This document shows, piece by piece, positions 1 to 13,700 of a DNA stretch of 64,000 nt; within the stretch, counting starts at the first letter, position 1, and every line of letters begins with the position of its first letter. The stretch covers positions 245,635 to 309,634 of the forward strand of contig JABVXU010000031.1 of the NCBI GenBank assembly GCA_013365365.1, read 5' to 3'. The translations under genes were made by a program, and so were the position numbers. This DNA is from Cruorifilaria tuberocauda (lineage: Eukaryota; Nematoda; Chromadorea; Rhabditida; Onchocercidae). The notes under the pieces were generated by a model that was not told where the DNA came from, made no database searches, and worked only from the letters and a program-made list of their open reading frames with translations.

Positions 1-3
1 TAG

Positions 4-3000
4 GATGACGCGGCTGGACTTGTAGCTGCCTCCATGATTGCCATTGTGCCAGGTTATATATCGCGTTCCGTTGCTGGTTCATATGATAACGAAGGTATTG
101 CCATATTTTGTATGTTATCTACCTATTATTTGTGGATCAGGGTATGTGTTTTATCTTTCATAAGTTGTTTAAGATGTTTACTTCGTATTAATAGCAGTCC
201 TGTTTGTAAAAAGTTTTATCTTTATATTTTCTTTCAATTTCAGTTTGGAAAAATATCAAGAGATGCCATTGCTGAATTTTATAAAAATCTCGATACATAG
301 TTTAAAATATTTAGGCAGTTAAGAGCGGTAGTGTATGTTGGTCAGTTTTATGCGCACTTGGTTATTTTTACATGGTTTCTTCATGGGGTGGTTATGTATT
401 CTTGATTAATCTTATTCCACTGCATGTTTTGGTACTTATTTGTACCAGTCGATTCTCTAACAAAATATACATCGCTTATTCGACGGTTAGTTTTTCCGAG
501 TGGTAGATCCGAAAAAGCAGAGAGAAGATAAGTATTAAATGTTAGAAGAATACTTTTTTGTTTTTTTGCTTATTGCAATGAGTTATTTAAGAATTTCTCT
601 ATTTTTATTTCTGGATTGTTTAAATATTTGTATCAACTTTGGTTGAAGATTTACTTATTACAAAGCTTTCCGGGTAACCATTTTGTATGCTTTTGAATAT
701 CTTTATTATTTAATAAAATGAAGATTTTAGTTCTACGTTATCGGAACTATATTTTCAATGCAAATTCCTTTTGTTGGTTTTCAACCTGTGCAAACTTCAG
801 AGCATATGATGGTATGTCAAATTATATGAAATTTTCATTATTTGTTCTTAATCTACTTCAACTTTTAAACTTTTTTTAGCTTTGCTTATTAAATGTGTTT
901 TATCTGTTATTTGAGAACTACACCTGAGATCGTACTTGCAATGTGGAATTATAAACTGTAATATTTTTAAGAAAGTATGTGGCATATGCCAAAATTTTGT
1001 ATTTATTCTTCGTATGTTTCTGTTCTCTTAAATTTTCTTTGTTACTTCCAGGCGTTTGGCGTTTTTGGATTATGTCAAATTATCGCGTTTACTAAATGGC
1101 TGCGGGCACGAATGTCGGAATGGAATTTTCAATTTCTTTTTCGTTCAACTATTCTCTTTGCAGCATGTGCTATTGCGATGAGCGTCATCGTTGCATCCTA
1201 TTTAGGAAGTAAGTGCTTAAGGAGAATTTTTTTTGAGATAGTAGTTCGTATATTTAGATTATCCGTATTTTCACTTCAGATGCAGATTTATAACGCAGCA
1301 CTTACGTTTTTGACTTATTGATTTGTAAATCAACGTAGCAATAGGTTCTTGAGATTTTCTACCTAAAAATTCACTTAATTGATTTTCTAATATAACTGTG
1401 CTCATGGTCAACTTCCTTTTGCAAATAGAGTCATCCGCATTATTCCATTAACAAACAGTTATTCAGAATTGATTTTTCATCATCATGCTGTTTGCCTTCT
1501 CAATATACTTCAAGTCTTTGGAAACTCTTGATCTTCTATTATGCAATCTTTCCAAACTGTTATCGCTCATGTATCATATAATTAAAAGGATGAACTTATT
1601 TAAAATCAGAAGAATATATCATCTCAGGGGGAAAAAAATTATCATTTTCTCGTGCACCTTAACTCATCTTTTAATTTTCAATTTCATGTTGAAGAAATGT
1701 AACAAGATTTTTTAGAAATTGCTCCTTGGACTGGACGGTTTTATTCGCTATTAGATCCATCATATGCTAAAAATAACATCCCTATCATTGCATCTGTGTC
1801 AGAACATCAGCCAACAGCATGGAGCTCATTCTATTTTGACTTGCAAATACTGGTATTTACTTTCCCAGGTATTTGATTTTTGTAATTATAGTTCCTCATT
1901 TGTTCACGTGAATTGCTTTTTCCGTTGTCAACTTCATTTAAGCAGGAAATGTTGTGAATTTTCAGTATAGTGATCGAAATCTGAAAAAGCTTTAGAATTG
2001 AGCAGTATCAATTCTCTTCTCATAAATAGTTCTATGTTTTCAGTTGGACTATATGTGTGCTTCAAAGAGCTCAATGATCATAACATTTTCATCATACTTT
2101 ATGCTCTTACAAGTATTTATTTTGCGGTATGCATTTGTTTTTTAGTTCATTTTAAGAAAATTTTTAGCTTTCTGCTTAGTTCGTTCTATAACACTAATTT
2201 AATTGATATATTTTTCTCATCTTTATTCATCTATTACGAAATGCATTAATTACCTTATAATATTCCGTCATAAGAATTATGTTTTACGAAAATTATCATC
2301 ATAATTTTCGAATAAGCAGAAATGATTAATATTTTTTAGGGTGTCATGGTTCGTTTAATGTTAGTATTGGCTCCAGTAATGTGCATATTAGGTGGTATTG
2401 CACTGTCATCGACATTGGCTACGTTTATGAAGAATTTGGATTCATCATCCACGCACACTAAGCATGATAAGAAAGAAAAGGAGAAAAATTATCCTTATAA
2501 GAATGAAGTACTTCTCTTTCTGGTTGTGGTCTCTTTAGGATTTGACTAGCAGTATACTTGGAACTAGCTATTTGTAATGAAATTTGTAGGGCCCTGCAAG
2601 TGAATGCTTCAAGTAAATTGTTGGTTGAAAATTATTACTTTATTGCTTATTTAAAAGCAATGTTTAAAGTAATCTCATTGCTCTCGTATTCTTTTTTACT
2701 GTTATTATCTGACATACTTTTTAAATTTCAGGTAGCGCAAGCAGTGATTGCGATTGTTGCAGTATTTTTCTTTTCTTATGTATATCACTGCACATGGGCA
2801 ACTTCAGAAGCTTATAGTAGTCCTTCAATTGTTCTTTCTGCGCATGGTGGTGATGGGTCAACGATTATTTTCGATGATTTCAGAGAAGCCTATTATTGGC
2901 TACGCAAGAACACACATCCGGTCGGTAGACAGCATTTTTATGGGAATATAAAAATTAAAAGAGTGCTGAAACAATTTTCCCCGATAATATTCCATCGGTT

Positions 3001-4463
3001 TTTCGAAATTCTCAAATATTTCAGGAAGCAAAAATTATGTCTTGGTGGGATTATGGATATCAAATAACAGCAATGGCAAATCGAACAGTTATTGTTGATA
3101 ATAATACGTGGAATAATACACATATATCGCGTGTTGGACAGGTTTCAAATTCCTTAAAGTTTTTATTCAGTTTACATAACAATTTAACAGTTTTTTCTCG
3201 ATTATCTAAAAACATGAGTTTGGTCGCTATATTGGACTCATTGCTTAATAAAATTTATCTTTACTGACTCATGCAATCAAAAATCTGCTGCGTTCACATT
3301 TATTGTATAACTCTTCTCTACATTACTTAACAGTCTAAAATTTTTTTTAATTTCATTCAGGCGATGTCTTCGAAAGAGGAAGATGCATATGAAATAATGC
3401 GTGAACTGGATGTTGATTATGTCCTCGTAATTTTTGGTGGAGTAATCGGGTATTCTTCTGATGGTAATTTTTTGTAAAGATTTATAAATATATAAAATTG
3501 AGTACTTCAGTTTTCCACATTTTTAGTTTAGAAGTTTCTCTCAGAGAGTAATAAATTTACTAAAACACTTCAATGTTGACGGAATTCGTTTTAAGAAAAA
3601 ACTTGCAGTAAATAATAAAACATCAATGATATACTTGATAAATCAGACGAGAACGAGAATTTTTATTCACCAACACGACTTCACTGCAAACGGTTTTTTT
3701 GAGATATCAACAAATTTTTGTGGATGGTGAGAATTGGTGGATCAACACCGGAGGGGGCTCACATTAAAGAAATGGATTACTTTTCAAAATCGGGTGAATT
3801 CCGTGTTGATCGCGAAGGTTCACCAACGATGCTTAATTGTCTAATGTATAAACTGTGCTACTACCGGTTTGGCGGACTTTATACACAACATGTTAGTTCG
3901 TTTTTTGGACCTCATTCTAAGTTTCGAATTTTGAGGAAATTCATATTTCATATCAAGTTGGAACTGGAAATGGATCGAGAAATAACATATGAAGGTCGTA
4001 ATAAATCTCGAATTCTGGAAAATTTTTAAATTGAACTGCTGGTTAATTATACTTCCTAGCTATAGATACTTTTAGGGCCAAGTTACCGGTTTTGATAGAG
4101 TAAGGCATGCTGAAATCGGCAACAAAGATTTCGAACTCGATTTCTTGGAGGAAGCCTACACCACAGAACATTGGATCGTAAGAATTTATAAAGTAAGATA
4201 TGTTTTCCAGAGAGAATTTTGTCAAGATGGCTCCGGACGTACGATGAGCCGGATAACATTTTTTCGATACCTAACGAGGAACATTGTTTGCATTTGTTAT
4301 AATTAGTGTAATACGTATGACTGATTCGTGCATGTGGAAGTCTATCCCTTAGTATCATGACTTGTTTGCTATTTATTTATCATAAACAGAATCCCGGAAA
4401 CTTATTTTGATATTTAAATTTGATTTGCAGGTGAAACCACTGGATAACCGAGGGCATAAATAA
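4..4463 (+). CDS. stt-3: STT3, catalytic subunit of oligosaccharyltransferase (5' end missing)
   Basis: This ER membrane enzyme transfers the lipid-linked oligosaccharide to Asn in N-X-S/T sequons. Thirteen exons keep phase: 4-141, 315-485, 731-811, 1052-1208, 1716-1868, 2044-2126, 2340-2507, 2732-2920, 3025-3141, 3361-3463, 3704-3891, 4076-4192, 4431-4463. They encode about 565 residues; animal STT3A is about 700, so roughly 140 N-terminal residues lie left of the window (TAG at 1-3 serves as the acceptor). Visible family marks are [14 protein letters not shown], the SVSEHQP loop motif (exon 5), the WWDYGYQ catalytic motif followed by [10 protein letters not shown] (exon 9) and [18 protein letters not shown] (exon 12). 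The short end, [10 protein letters not shown] then stop, is like STT3A and lacks the basic STT3B tail. All introns are GT-AG. The exon boundaries are my inference; the family assignment is secure. Confidence 0.95.
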
Positions 4464-6030
4464 AGCAGTCTTCTTGCAACAGATTTTGTTACACTTCATG
4501 CAGATAGCTGATTTGTTGTTAGAGGGATGTTTCAGTAGTTTTAAACACATTGTTATGTTATTGATGATCTTCCGGTGGAATTTGTTTCCTGTCAAATGGG
4601 AAAAGCCTGCGGTAATTTCAATTACCATTTTCTCGTGCAATAAATTAACTTGTGCAAATGGAGCAAATTTTACTAGATATTAATATCTAGAAATGCATAG
4701 ATTCAACAACTTTGGGGCAACATTTTGATAAAGATTGACTGAGTTATTTTCCAGTCACTGAGTATTCTGTATTTCAGTAACTTCAGATATACTAAGCAAA
4801 ATGATAGCATCTTTTTTTTACTTTCAAGTGGATACGACTGCGCTTGACAATGCCGATGCATATAACAAACTAAAAATATAAGTTTCTGGTCATCAGAGAG
4901 TATTTGAGCTGATGGAAGTTTTGAGAAGTGAAAGCTTCAACTCCAACCAGTCATGTTGTTGCTAATAGAACATCAGCTAATCATTAAGACATTTTACCCT
5001 CAAACAGAAGAAACTTATTCGCAGAAGGGGGTAGCTTCCAAACATCTTACTTGAAATGAGTTTATAATTACATGGAAATATGGGAAATTATATACATATT
5101 GCCCATTTGAATATATAAATTAGTTAACATTGGGAGAAAATGATATAAGAGGAACATCATTATAAACAAAACAATCCTCTCCTCAGGGCAGTCGCTGTTT
5201 GAAATTGTTTTTGATAATTAATTCAAATAAAATCAAGAAATTTCAGGATCTGTCGTAAGCTACTAACAATAAGCCTGCATAACCTGTTGCAAATCATAAA
5301 TTGCGACAGCTCTTTACAATTACGATGGAATAAAGAAAATAGTGCGGGAAGCAAATGTTTCTTCCAATTATTCAGAAAGAAATGCAGCTGTTAACTATTT
5401 AAATTCAATATAATCATGATAAGTAGTACTGACTTTCTGCTTTGTTTATTGGACTTAGAAATACTTGCTCTGCAAAGACAGATATCTCTCTGAAACCACA
5501 GCCTTGTATTCTGCACTCATTCGAAAAAAAACTGAAGCTATTGATTACTAGTTATCTTTCGGAAAATTGTTGCTGGCTCAGAAAAAGGTAAGAGAGTGCA
5601 ATCGTAACTAACAGCACATATATCTAATTAATCTAAATAGAAAATATGTTTCTAAGAAGTGCTCTGCAAATAACTCCCACGACTTCGTTGGGTCGAGCAA
5701 ATAATGTTATTCATGTAGCAGTTCCCTATATGCAACGATAATGCACGGTAATCTTAAATTGTTGCTTGTTACACGCCATTAATGTGCTAATTTCATCTAG
5801 CTGCAATAACTTACTCATATGCGCTTAAGCTTGTAGTTATGATCATCATCCAAATTATGCCTGAATTTCAAGTTATCTACAAAGTCTTCCAAAAGAGGAT
5901 TGCAAGGCATTCCGACCGATAGAGCTTATAAGTGAATCGTAAAGACATAATAGCACACACTGAAGCTCACGCAATTGCAGTAGTTATTGCCAACATGAAC
6001 AAATCACGGAAAATAGTCCTTCATATGATA
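4464..6030. other. Convergent intergenic spacer, STT3 to CHIP
   Basis: This spacer lies between the 3' ends of STT3 (+) and the CHIP-like gene (-). Open frames here are short and lack family resemblance or splice-bounded coding structure. I see no gene. Confidence 0.6.
4639..4644 (+). terminator. Possible poly(A) signal of STT3
   Basis: AATAAA lies about 180 bases after the STT3 stop. A second AATAAA at 4459-4464 overlaps the stop codon itself and would give almost no 3' UTR. Neither is proven. Confidence 0.3.
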
Positions 6031-9000
6031 TTAAGCATCGATAGCCCACTGGTTTTCACTTAAAAAGTGATCTACTACCTGAAAATGCATTTTATGAAGA
6101 ACTATTATACAGATAATATAATTGGACTTGAGTAATTTGAAAGTTATGGATGAAGACTTGGGAAAATATAAATTGAAGAATAAAATTGATAATTCAAGTT
6201 CAAATGAAACTAATATTAGAATCATTGAGCCGTGCATACATTGAAAAACTCGGTAAAATTACTATCTGAACAAACAGCTCTAAAATATTCCGGCTGGTAG
6301 AAATTGGAACCATAAAACAATACTGAGCAGCAATAAAGCAGATGAAGCGGCTGGGCAAGGTATCGTTAAATAAACAAGTTTCGGAAAATGTTCTACATGG
6401 CAATGACGAAAATTAAAAGTCATGCAATGCAACCCGCATCACTATGCATCATGAATAAAAATTAAATCAAAGCAATTAAGATTAACACTCGTAATTCATA
6501 AAGTAACCATAACATTTGTACAAAGTAACTACAACGGTTTAACCGTTATCTGAAAATCGATCATATCACAAATGATATGGCAATTCAGATCAAAAGGACT
6601 GATTGAGCAAAACATGATCATGGTTTTAAAATTTTTTATGCCAAATGTTAGCGCATTTAGAAAACAGATAAAAACTTTTTCTTTGCTATCAAATTTTATT
6701 AGATTGATATAAAAGTAACCAGTCCTTTTGATGTTGGAATTTGTTGTCTTCATTCATAGAATAGAATATATTTCTAAATAATGCCACATACTTAATGCTC
6801 CTTTTTCACATGAAGTTTTCATTCTAATAATTTATCCCTGCTGCTTATTTTATATTAATTTTACACCTATCAAGTAATATTAAACTTTATGGGTGAAAAA
6901 TGAATCATCAAGAAGCGTAGTAACTTGCATATATGTGCTTGTTTAAAAACTAAACATACAGCGGTGACTTAAGAAATTCAGAGAAAGAAACGAAAATTTT
7001 AAGGATAAAGAGCATAGTGAACAGTTTTCAGAAGTTAATAATCAATTAAGAAAATTACCTAATGACTTCGATAATATCATAACTACAAGAAACTGCTAAG
7101 AAACTTAATGTCATCCATCTCCTACCGTTAGTCGTTTGGTGTTTCAAATAAACTGGAAAGATGAAAAAGCTCAATAAGAGGGATGACCTCATAAAGTAAC
7201 CAAAAAATTCGTCGTTTTGGAGCACCTTTTACTCCAAGCAAGCAACCAAATCATTTCTGAACCGAGAGATGGCTTGGTTGTGACCGTCAGCTAATTAATA
7301 AAGACATATATGAATTTTGATAGTTAATTTTGAAGTTTAGAGATATGATCACTTTTGTGGCAACCTAATGCACTCCATCCATTTGCTATTCTACAAAACA
7401 AATTGAAATAATAAAACGAAAATTTCAATATTAGCATACCTCCTTCATGGCAAGGTTAGGTATAAGCTGATCAGCAGTAAGCGGTGCCCGAGTTACTGGA
7501 TCAAAATGGCCAACTCGCTGCAAATGTTCCTTAATATCTGCACGATCATATGTTATACCGCTCGGAGTTATCACAGGATCACGTAACATTTCAAAACTGA
7601 TTTTACCACACAAATAATCAGGAACCTCTCTTTTCCGCCTTTTTTCATCTACCTGAAAATTAAAAAGTTCTCTTTGAATTGATTTTTCAATAACTTTTTC
7701 ATCAATGATAACAATAACAGAAACGAAAAGAAGAGAAAAACTTTCCCCTCTTTCTGAGCACGATCTCTAAAGTAATTAACAGTAGTTAAAATAACTTCGG
7801 GAAGAAAATCAGCCATGTACCGCGAAGAAATACAGTGTAATTGCTATTTGTGTAAAGTGAATTACAAATCAAATGTGAGTGCAATAATTCAATCAACCTG
7901 TGCAAACAAATTGTTTAATTTATCCTTAGACGATTGCGCCTTCATTTTTAATGCCACCTCCTCATTCTCCAAATCCAATTCTTCAGTTATATCTTCATTC
8001 TTGTCGCTAGTTTCATTCTTCTCTTTCAGTTTTCGTAATTTTCTTGCAAGGTCATTATCAATAAGACCATTTAAGTAAGCTTGCAATTCAATTTCTTGTT
8101 TTATTCTAAAACTTTTATTTTATTCAGGAAATAAGTCAATATCAATAATGAAAGAAGCAGAACTCTAGCAAAATGTTTTAAAATCATAAAATTCATTCAT
8201 ATGAGATTCTGAAGAATTTAAAAAGCTCTTTAACCAACGTCGTACTTATACAATTTATGTAATACAGTGGTAAAAGATGAAAAGTACAAAATCAGGATAA
8301 CAGAAACGGTAAGTGAAGGCGACAAAGCTGACAAACCGTTTCTCTTCTTCTCTCCTGAATATTTCTTTCTTCGCTACTCGGATCTGTGCTGTTATTTCGT
8401 CACCAAAATTCAGCTTTTGACTACGTGCCAAGTCATTTGCACGTGTAAGTACTTTTAAAGCTTCATCAAAATGTCCCAACTGCACACATGTTCGGCCAAG
8501 GAAGAAATTTGCCTACAGTTTATGAAACCATGAAAATATTTAGCAGAGTTTGTTAGAGTGTTGAAAAAGATGACGGAATCGATAAACGAAGGAAGAATAA
8601 CGTTCGGATTTTTATTGCATACTACCATACTAATACTTTACAGTAGTTTAAGGTTTCACAGCTTCCACCTTGCTGTCCTTAAGTCGTCAAATTGAAAAGA
8701 ACATTGAAAAAACTTTCTTATTGAAATTTATTGCGTTCGGGACTAAAGAGATAGTTATCTAATACAGGCAGCTGACAGCCACTAAAATTTATAAGCGAAA
8801 ATTAAGCAGTCATTATTCTTGCCACCGCAAAACGGTCAAACTTTCGAATGAAAAAAAAGTAGTGAGGAGTTACTTTAACATTTTTACGATCCAAATCTAA
8901 AGCTTTCTTGCAATCGTCCTCAGCTTTTTCCCACTGCATTGTTTGCATGTAACATAAAGCTCGATTGGTAAAATAAGTTGGAATCACAGGATTGTTAATT

Positions 9001-9453
9001 ATAGCTCTAAAATTGACCAACATTTGATCAAATGCGCTAATATATGGTCGCTAGAGCATAATATTGAAATTGGATGAGAAAGAAAATCTTTCCTATATGG
9101 TCAGAATTTTATCTGTGATTTATCTAATACCAGAGCTGAAGATTGTGGGAAAACGCAATAATGAATTAAGAATGAATTTCTTAAGTCAAATGTCTGCGGA
9201 GCCAAAGCCAACAGACTAGTTATTCTGTTGTGTAGGAAGCTTGTAAGATGAAAGAAAATTTAAGAGTTTTTCTAAAAATATTTCGTCAATTAATGGTGTT
9301 AATATATAATTATTTTAAATAAATTAGTAGCATCACAAGATAAAAAACTAAGATGACTAACCGACTGTAAGCACTAATGGCATCTTCATAACGATGCTGT
9401 TGATAAAAACAATTGCCAGTCTCTTTGAGCTCTTCAGCTACATGTGCAGACAT
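6031..9453 (-). CDS. chn-1: CHIP/STUB1-type TPR and U-box E3 ubiquitin ligase
   Basis: This is a co-chaperone ligase that binds Hsp70/Hsp90 C-termini and ubiquitinates chaperone clients in the cytosol. Six exons on the minus strand, in coding order: 9453-9362, 9006-8874, 8512-8337, 8105-7898, 7652-7440, 6078-6031. Phases join exactly to give 289 residues; human CHIP has 303. The TPR region covers about residues 5-115 and keeps clamp positions seen in [20 protein letters not shown] and NVKANFFLG. A charged helical linker follows, then [19 protein letters not shown] opens the U-box (about 210-285) with [13 protein letters not shown] and [13 protein letters not shown]. The last exon encodes [15 protein letters not shown], matching the family C-terminus, and is separated by a 1.36-kb intron (6079-7439) with nothing else in it. 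The start was chosen at the ATG before [10 protein letters not shown]; an acceptor-like TTTCAG abuts it. Confidence 0.93.
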
Positions 9454-9459
9454 CTGAAA
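9454..9459 (-). promoter_or_regulatory. Possible trans-splice (SL) acceptor abutting the CHIP start codon
   Basis: The minus strand reads TTTCAG directly before ATG. In nematodes this is the spliced-leader acceptor consensus, and it would leave no gene-encoded 5' UTR. It could instead be an ordinary acceptor for an upstream exon, but I found no convincing coding exon upstream. Confidence 0.4.
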
Positions 9460-10648
9460 CTGATTGATGACCAATAAACAATGTCGAATTATTGCAATAA
9501 TTTTCGAAAATATTCCTCCAGAGCAAATAAACAACACCGAGTGAACAATAATTATAAAAAGTATCACTTATTAACCCGTCCGGTCACTTGACAATATTAA
9601 TAACAGTGAACAAACCGTGTCAGAATATGTGTTCCATACATATGAAATTATGCCTGGATTATCAGTTATACTTTATGAGTTGATAATAAACTTAAACTGA
9701 GTTGGTAATTTGGTAATCAAGTTTAGTGAAAGAAACTTGTGCAGAATGAAGTCATTTTCGGGACAATGCGAAGAGAAACTTCAGTACTAATATGGAGCAA
9801 TGTGCAATATAAAAATAAAAAAATCATAAGACAAAATAAAAATTTCAAATGTATTAAAATTTCTTCACCTATAAGCTCAAAATTACCGCATTTTTGAGTG
9901 TTGAAAGTGTCGACAGACGCTAATCAATATATACCACCCCACATTTCACAAACTTTAGCGTGAGACAGCATGATTTCATAGCGCGACATTCTACAATTTG
10001 ATTGCGCGGCCGTATTGTGCTTGTGTCGATTGTTCTAAGTTGGGGAGGTTGTTTGGCGTTGGTCTCTATTTTCGATCGGTGATTGATCCGTTGATATTGT
10101 TGGAAGGGTTGATCTGCGCTATTCACGTGAAAAGTATTATTTCATGTACATTAATCATACCATATCTACTTGTTTACTACAGTTACTAGCATTCAATCCT
10201 AACACAATGATTCAAATAATGCGTTGTATGCATTGTAAGAGTACAATCTCTGGCCTTTATTGATTTGTTATTATTAATGAGATTGTCTAATTAATCTATA
10301 TATCGCAGTGAACATTCAAGTGATATTGGAAATCGGTCTGCACTTTTGTTTAAAGACGTAACTTTGATAAATAGATTTATGCTTCGCTTATTTTAAAGTT
10401 GTTTAACTGAAGTAAGCGATTGTTGGAGAAGTATATATCTGAAAGAATCCTTGAGGCTAACATAAACCATGAAATGTGGCCTTGAGCTCTTTTCTTTAGC
10501 TCCGTTATGGGAATAATTTTGTTGAAATCAAAGCTAATTGTTACATTTTACGATTGTCAAAAAAAAGTTGACTATGTTCGTTTTATGGTCCGAATATTTT
10601 GTTTTTATGTTGTCTTGAGGCAGTGTTTTTCTTTTTCACTTCCAGCAG
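9460..10648. other. Divergent intergenic region between CHIP and importin alpha
   Basis: The two genes run apart from here, so both promoters should lie in this 1.2-kb stretch. The part near 9.95-10.15 kb is richer in G+C than the rest. I could not identify any specific factor-binding site or TATA element. Confidence 0.5.
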
Positions 10649-10654
10649 TTTCAG
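10649..10654 (+). promoter_or_regulatory. Possible trans-splice acceptor of importin alpha
   Basis: TTTCAG follows a pyrimidine-rich tract and lies 48 bases before the start codon at 10703. A second acceptor-like TTCCAG is at 10640-10645. This is the usual layout for SL1 addition in nematodes, inferred from sequence only. Confidence 0.4.
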
Positions 10655-10702
10655 CTCAGTCACCTCTCAGCTTTGGCACAAAGTTAAAACAAAAAGAAAA
10701 AG

Positions 10703-13700
10703 ATGACAGAGTCACGACAAACCCAGTATAAAAATATGGGGAAAGACAGCGAGGCACTGAGGAAAAGTCGTGTGGAAAATATTATTTCTATTCGTAAAGA
10801 TAAACGTGAAGAAACATTGTCAAAGCGTCGTAACATACCTGTTGAGTAAGTTAAGTTGAAAACTAATTTAAAATGATCCTCAAGTTCTCAGCTGTATCGA
10901 ATATTGATGAATGATAAAGTATGAAGAAATTTGGGTACTAAGATTTTCTTTCTGTAACCGTTCGAGAATGTTTCAAAAGGTAAAGTCTGCATGGAGAAAG
11001 AAGATGATGGATCAAGTTTTATAGGTCGCTGGATTCGGATGATGCATCAACGAGTGCAGGTGGAGTAGTTATCAATGGGACGTACAATCGTAATACTCTG
11101 GAAGATATTGTCAAGAAAGCAAGCAGTCAAGATCAGGAGGTGCAGCTCTCAGCCGTGCAACAAGTAGGTCATTTAAAAAATTTATCATTATTGCTTATTG
11201 AAGTGTTTTTGACATGAAGTTAAAAGAAAATGCATAAAAATTTGGAAAGTCGAGAATGAGATTGCCAGGGAAGAATCAGTTAATTGGATTTCCAAATCTG
11301 TCGCATTCAAAGTGTTTTGATTATTTAATTACTGGAGATGATATATTTCAGGCACGAAAATTACTCTCATCTGATCGTAATCCGCCAATAGATGATCTGA
11401 TTGCATCTGGTATTTTACCAATACTGGTGCAGTGTTTAAGTTCCAACAAGTAGGTTTTAATCTTGTTTCAAGAGTAGCATAAACATGTCATTCAAGAATG
11501 TTATGTTACAAAGGTAGCTTTCGGATTGAGAAAGATGCAAACAATATGGAACTCTCATAGCGGTGACATCAGTCGTGTCATTTGTCAACAAAGAAGCAGC
11601 TCTTATTAAGAAAGATTCTTATCAGTTTTTTTTTTTTGATTTCTTTGTTCTTTAATATGTTCTTTAATATCTGATTCCACAAATATGATTGTTTTGCACT
11701 TATTAAATCACAATTATTTTGTTTCTATGGACATTCTAAAATTTATATATTTCACTTTTTGCAGCGTAACGCTGCAGTTTGAAGCAGCATGGGCACTAAC
11801 AAATATTGCATCTGGAACTTCGCAGCAAACGCAATCTGTTGTTCAGGCTGGTGCTGTGCCCTTGTTTCTGGAGCTTTTGTCTTCGGGCAATATGAACGTC
11901 TGTGAACAAGCTGTTTGGGCACTTGGGAATATTATTGGTCCGTTTTCGTGTATCAAAGTTTCGAAACTTTCCTCAAGCTGTTCGGCAGAATTTAACAGTT
12001 GAGGCAAAATGTAGAACAGTCGTAATTTGATTATTTAGTTCGTGGTGCATTAGTTTTCAATTTGCAGAAACGAATGAGAATTTTGTCAGTAAATTATAAA
12101 AAGCTAATGCGGCCTCGAAACCGATTTCATATGTGCTAAAAATTACTCGGTTTTTTTTTCATGAAGTTTTTTTCCTTTTCTCACGTTTTTCTTAGCTTTC
12201 CCAAGAATAACTCTCCGATCTTCTGTTTATGATAGTTGATTGGAACAAGAAAAAAAGTGAAAATTTCAGGTGACGGACCGCATTTCCGCGACTATTGTAT
12301 TCAGCTTGGAATTGTTGAACCACTGTTGAAATTCATAACTCCTGGCATCCCGATTGGATTCCTTCGTAATGTTACTTGGGTTATCGTCAATTTATGTCGT
12401 TCCAAGGCTAGTTACTCGATAAAAAATTTCATTGACTGTGTAACAGCTAGATTAATTGTCTTACGTGGATCATAGATATCTTGTATTAAATGATGAGTTT
12501 TTCAGGATCCACCACCGTCACCAGAAATTGTTCAAACACTTTTACCTGCATTAGCTGCACTAATAAGTCATACAGATCAAAATATATTGGTGGATACTGT
12601 GTGGGCGTTGTCTTATCTTACGGATGGCGGAAATGAACAAATCCAAATGGTCATTAACAGCGGAGTAGGTTCTTTGGCCGTTCAAAGTAAAGGTTATAAG
12701 ATTATCTGTTGTTAAAAATATTTTACAGTGCAGTATCTTCGAAATTATTCAAATTTCAGGTTGTGAGCAATTTGATTCCACTTCTTTCCCATCCTGAGGT
12801 GAAAGTTCAAACTGCAGCACTTCGCGCTGTTGGGAACATCGTTACTGGAACGGATGAGCAAACACAACTTGTTCTGGACTGTGGTGTTTTGCAGCAAATG
12901 CCTGCGTTACTTTCGCATCAAAAAGAAAAAATAAACAAGGTCGTATGCTTGTTTTTTATTACATATTGTTTGAATTTTATTTTCGCAATCTTTGTAACAA
13001 ACGTTTTTGATCTTCTTTTTCGCTACTTTTAGGAAGCTGTTTGGTTCTTATCCAACATAACTGCCGGGAATCAAGCTCAAGTACAAGCGGTGATTGATGC
13101 TGGCTTAATGCCAATGATTATTCATTTGCTGGAAAAGGGAGACTTCCAAACACAGAAGGTATTTATTTCGACTACAGTAATTTTCACTTTGTATTCGCAG
13201 TTCACAAATTTTCGTTAATGATTTGTAATTTAGGAAGCAGCATGGGCAGTTTCAAACGTAACAATCAGTGGACGTGCAGAACAAGTGGAATACATGGTTT
13301 CACAGGGTGTTATACCACCGTTTTGTGCCCTGCTTTCTATACGTGACTCACAAATTGTGCAGGTCGTCCTTGATGGCCTCAACAATATTCTCAAGATGGC
13401 TGGACCTCGCTCAGAGTCAATTTGTACAATGATTGAAGAGTGCGGAGGTGATTACTCATTTTTACTTGGGGAAATAGAACTAAGCAACATATATTAATGA
13501 TTTTATTAAGCCAGATTACTGGTTCTGAATAAAATTTGTTATTTCCCATAGTCAGAATACTAACTTGATTCTTCCTTCGATGATATCTCTACTTATAGTA
13601 ATGATATGGGCCTAGTAATTTCTATATGTTGGACGTCTCGTGCTTAGGAAGCTCTAAGACTTTAGATGCTTATGTTAATCAGTTGAATCATATCGATCGC

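Noticed and set aside
4474..4683. Open frames on both strands just after the STT3 stop
   Set aside because: They lie in the STT3 3' region, overlap each other antisense and have no family resemblance.
9998..10189. 63-codon + strand frame in the CHIP/importin alpha promoter region
   Set aside because: A similar-length frame runs on the opposite strand at the same place. Neither has a recognisable domain or splice support.
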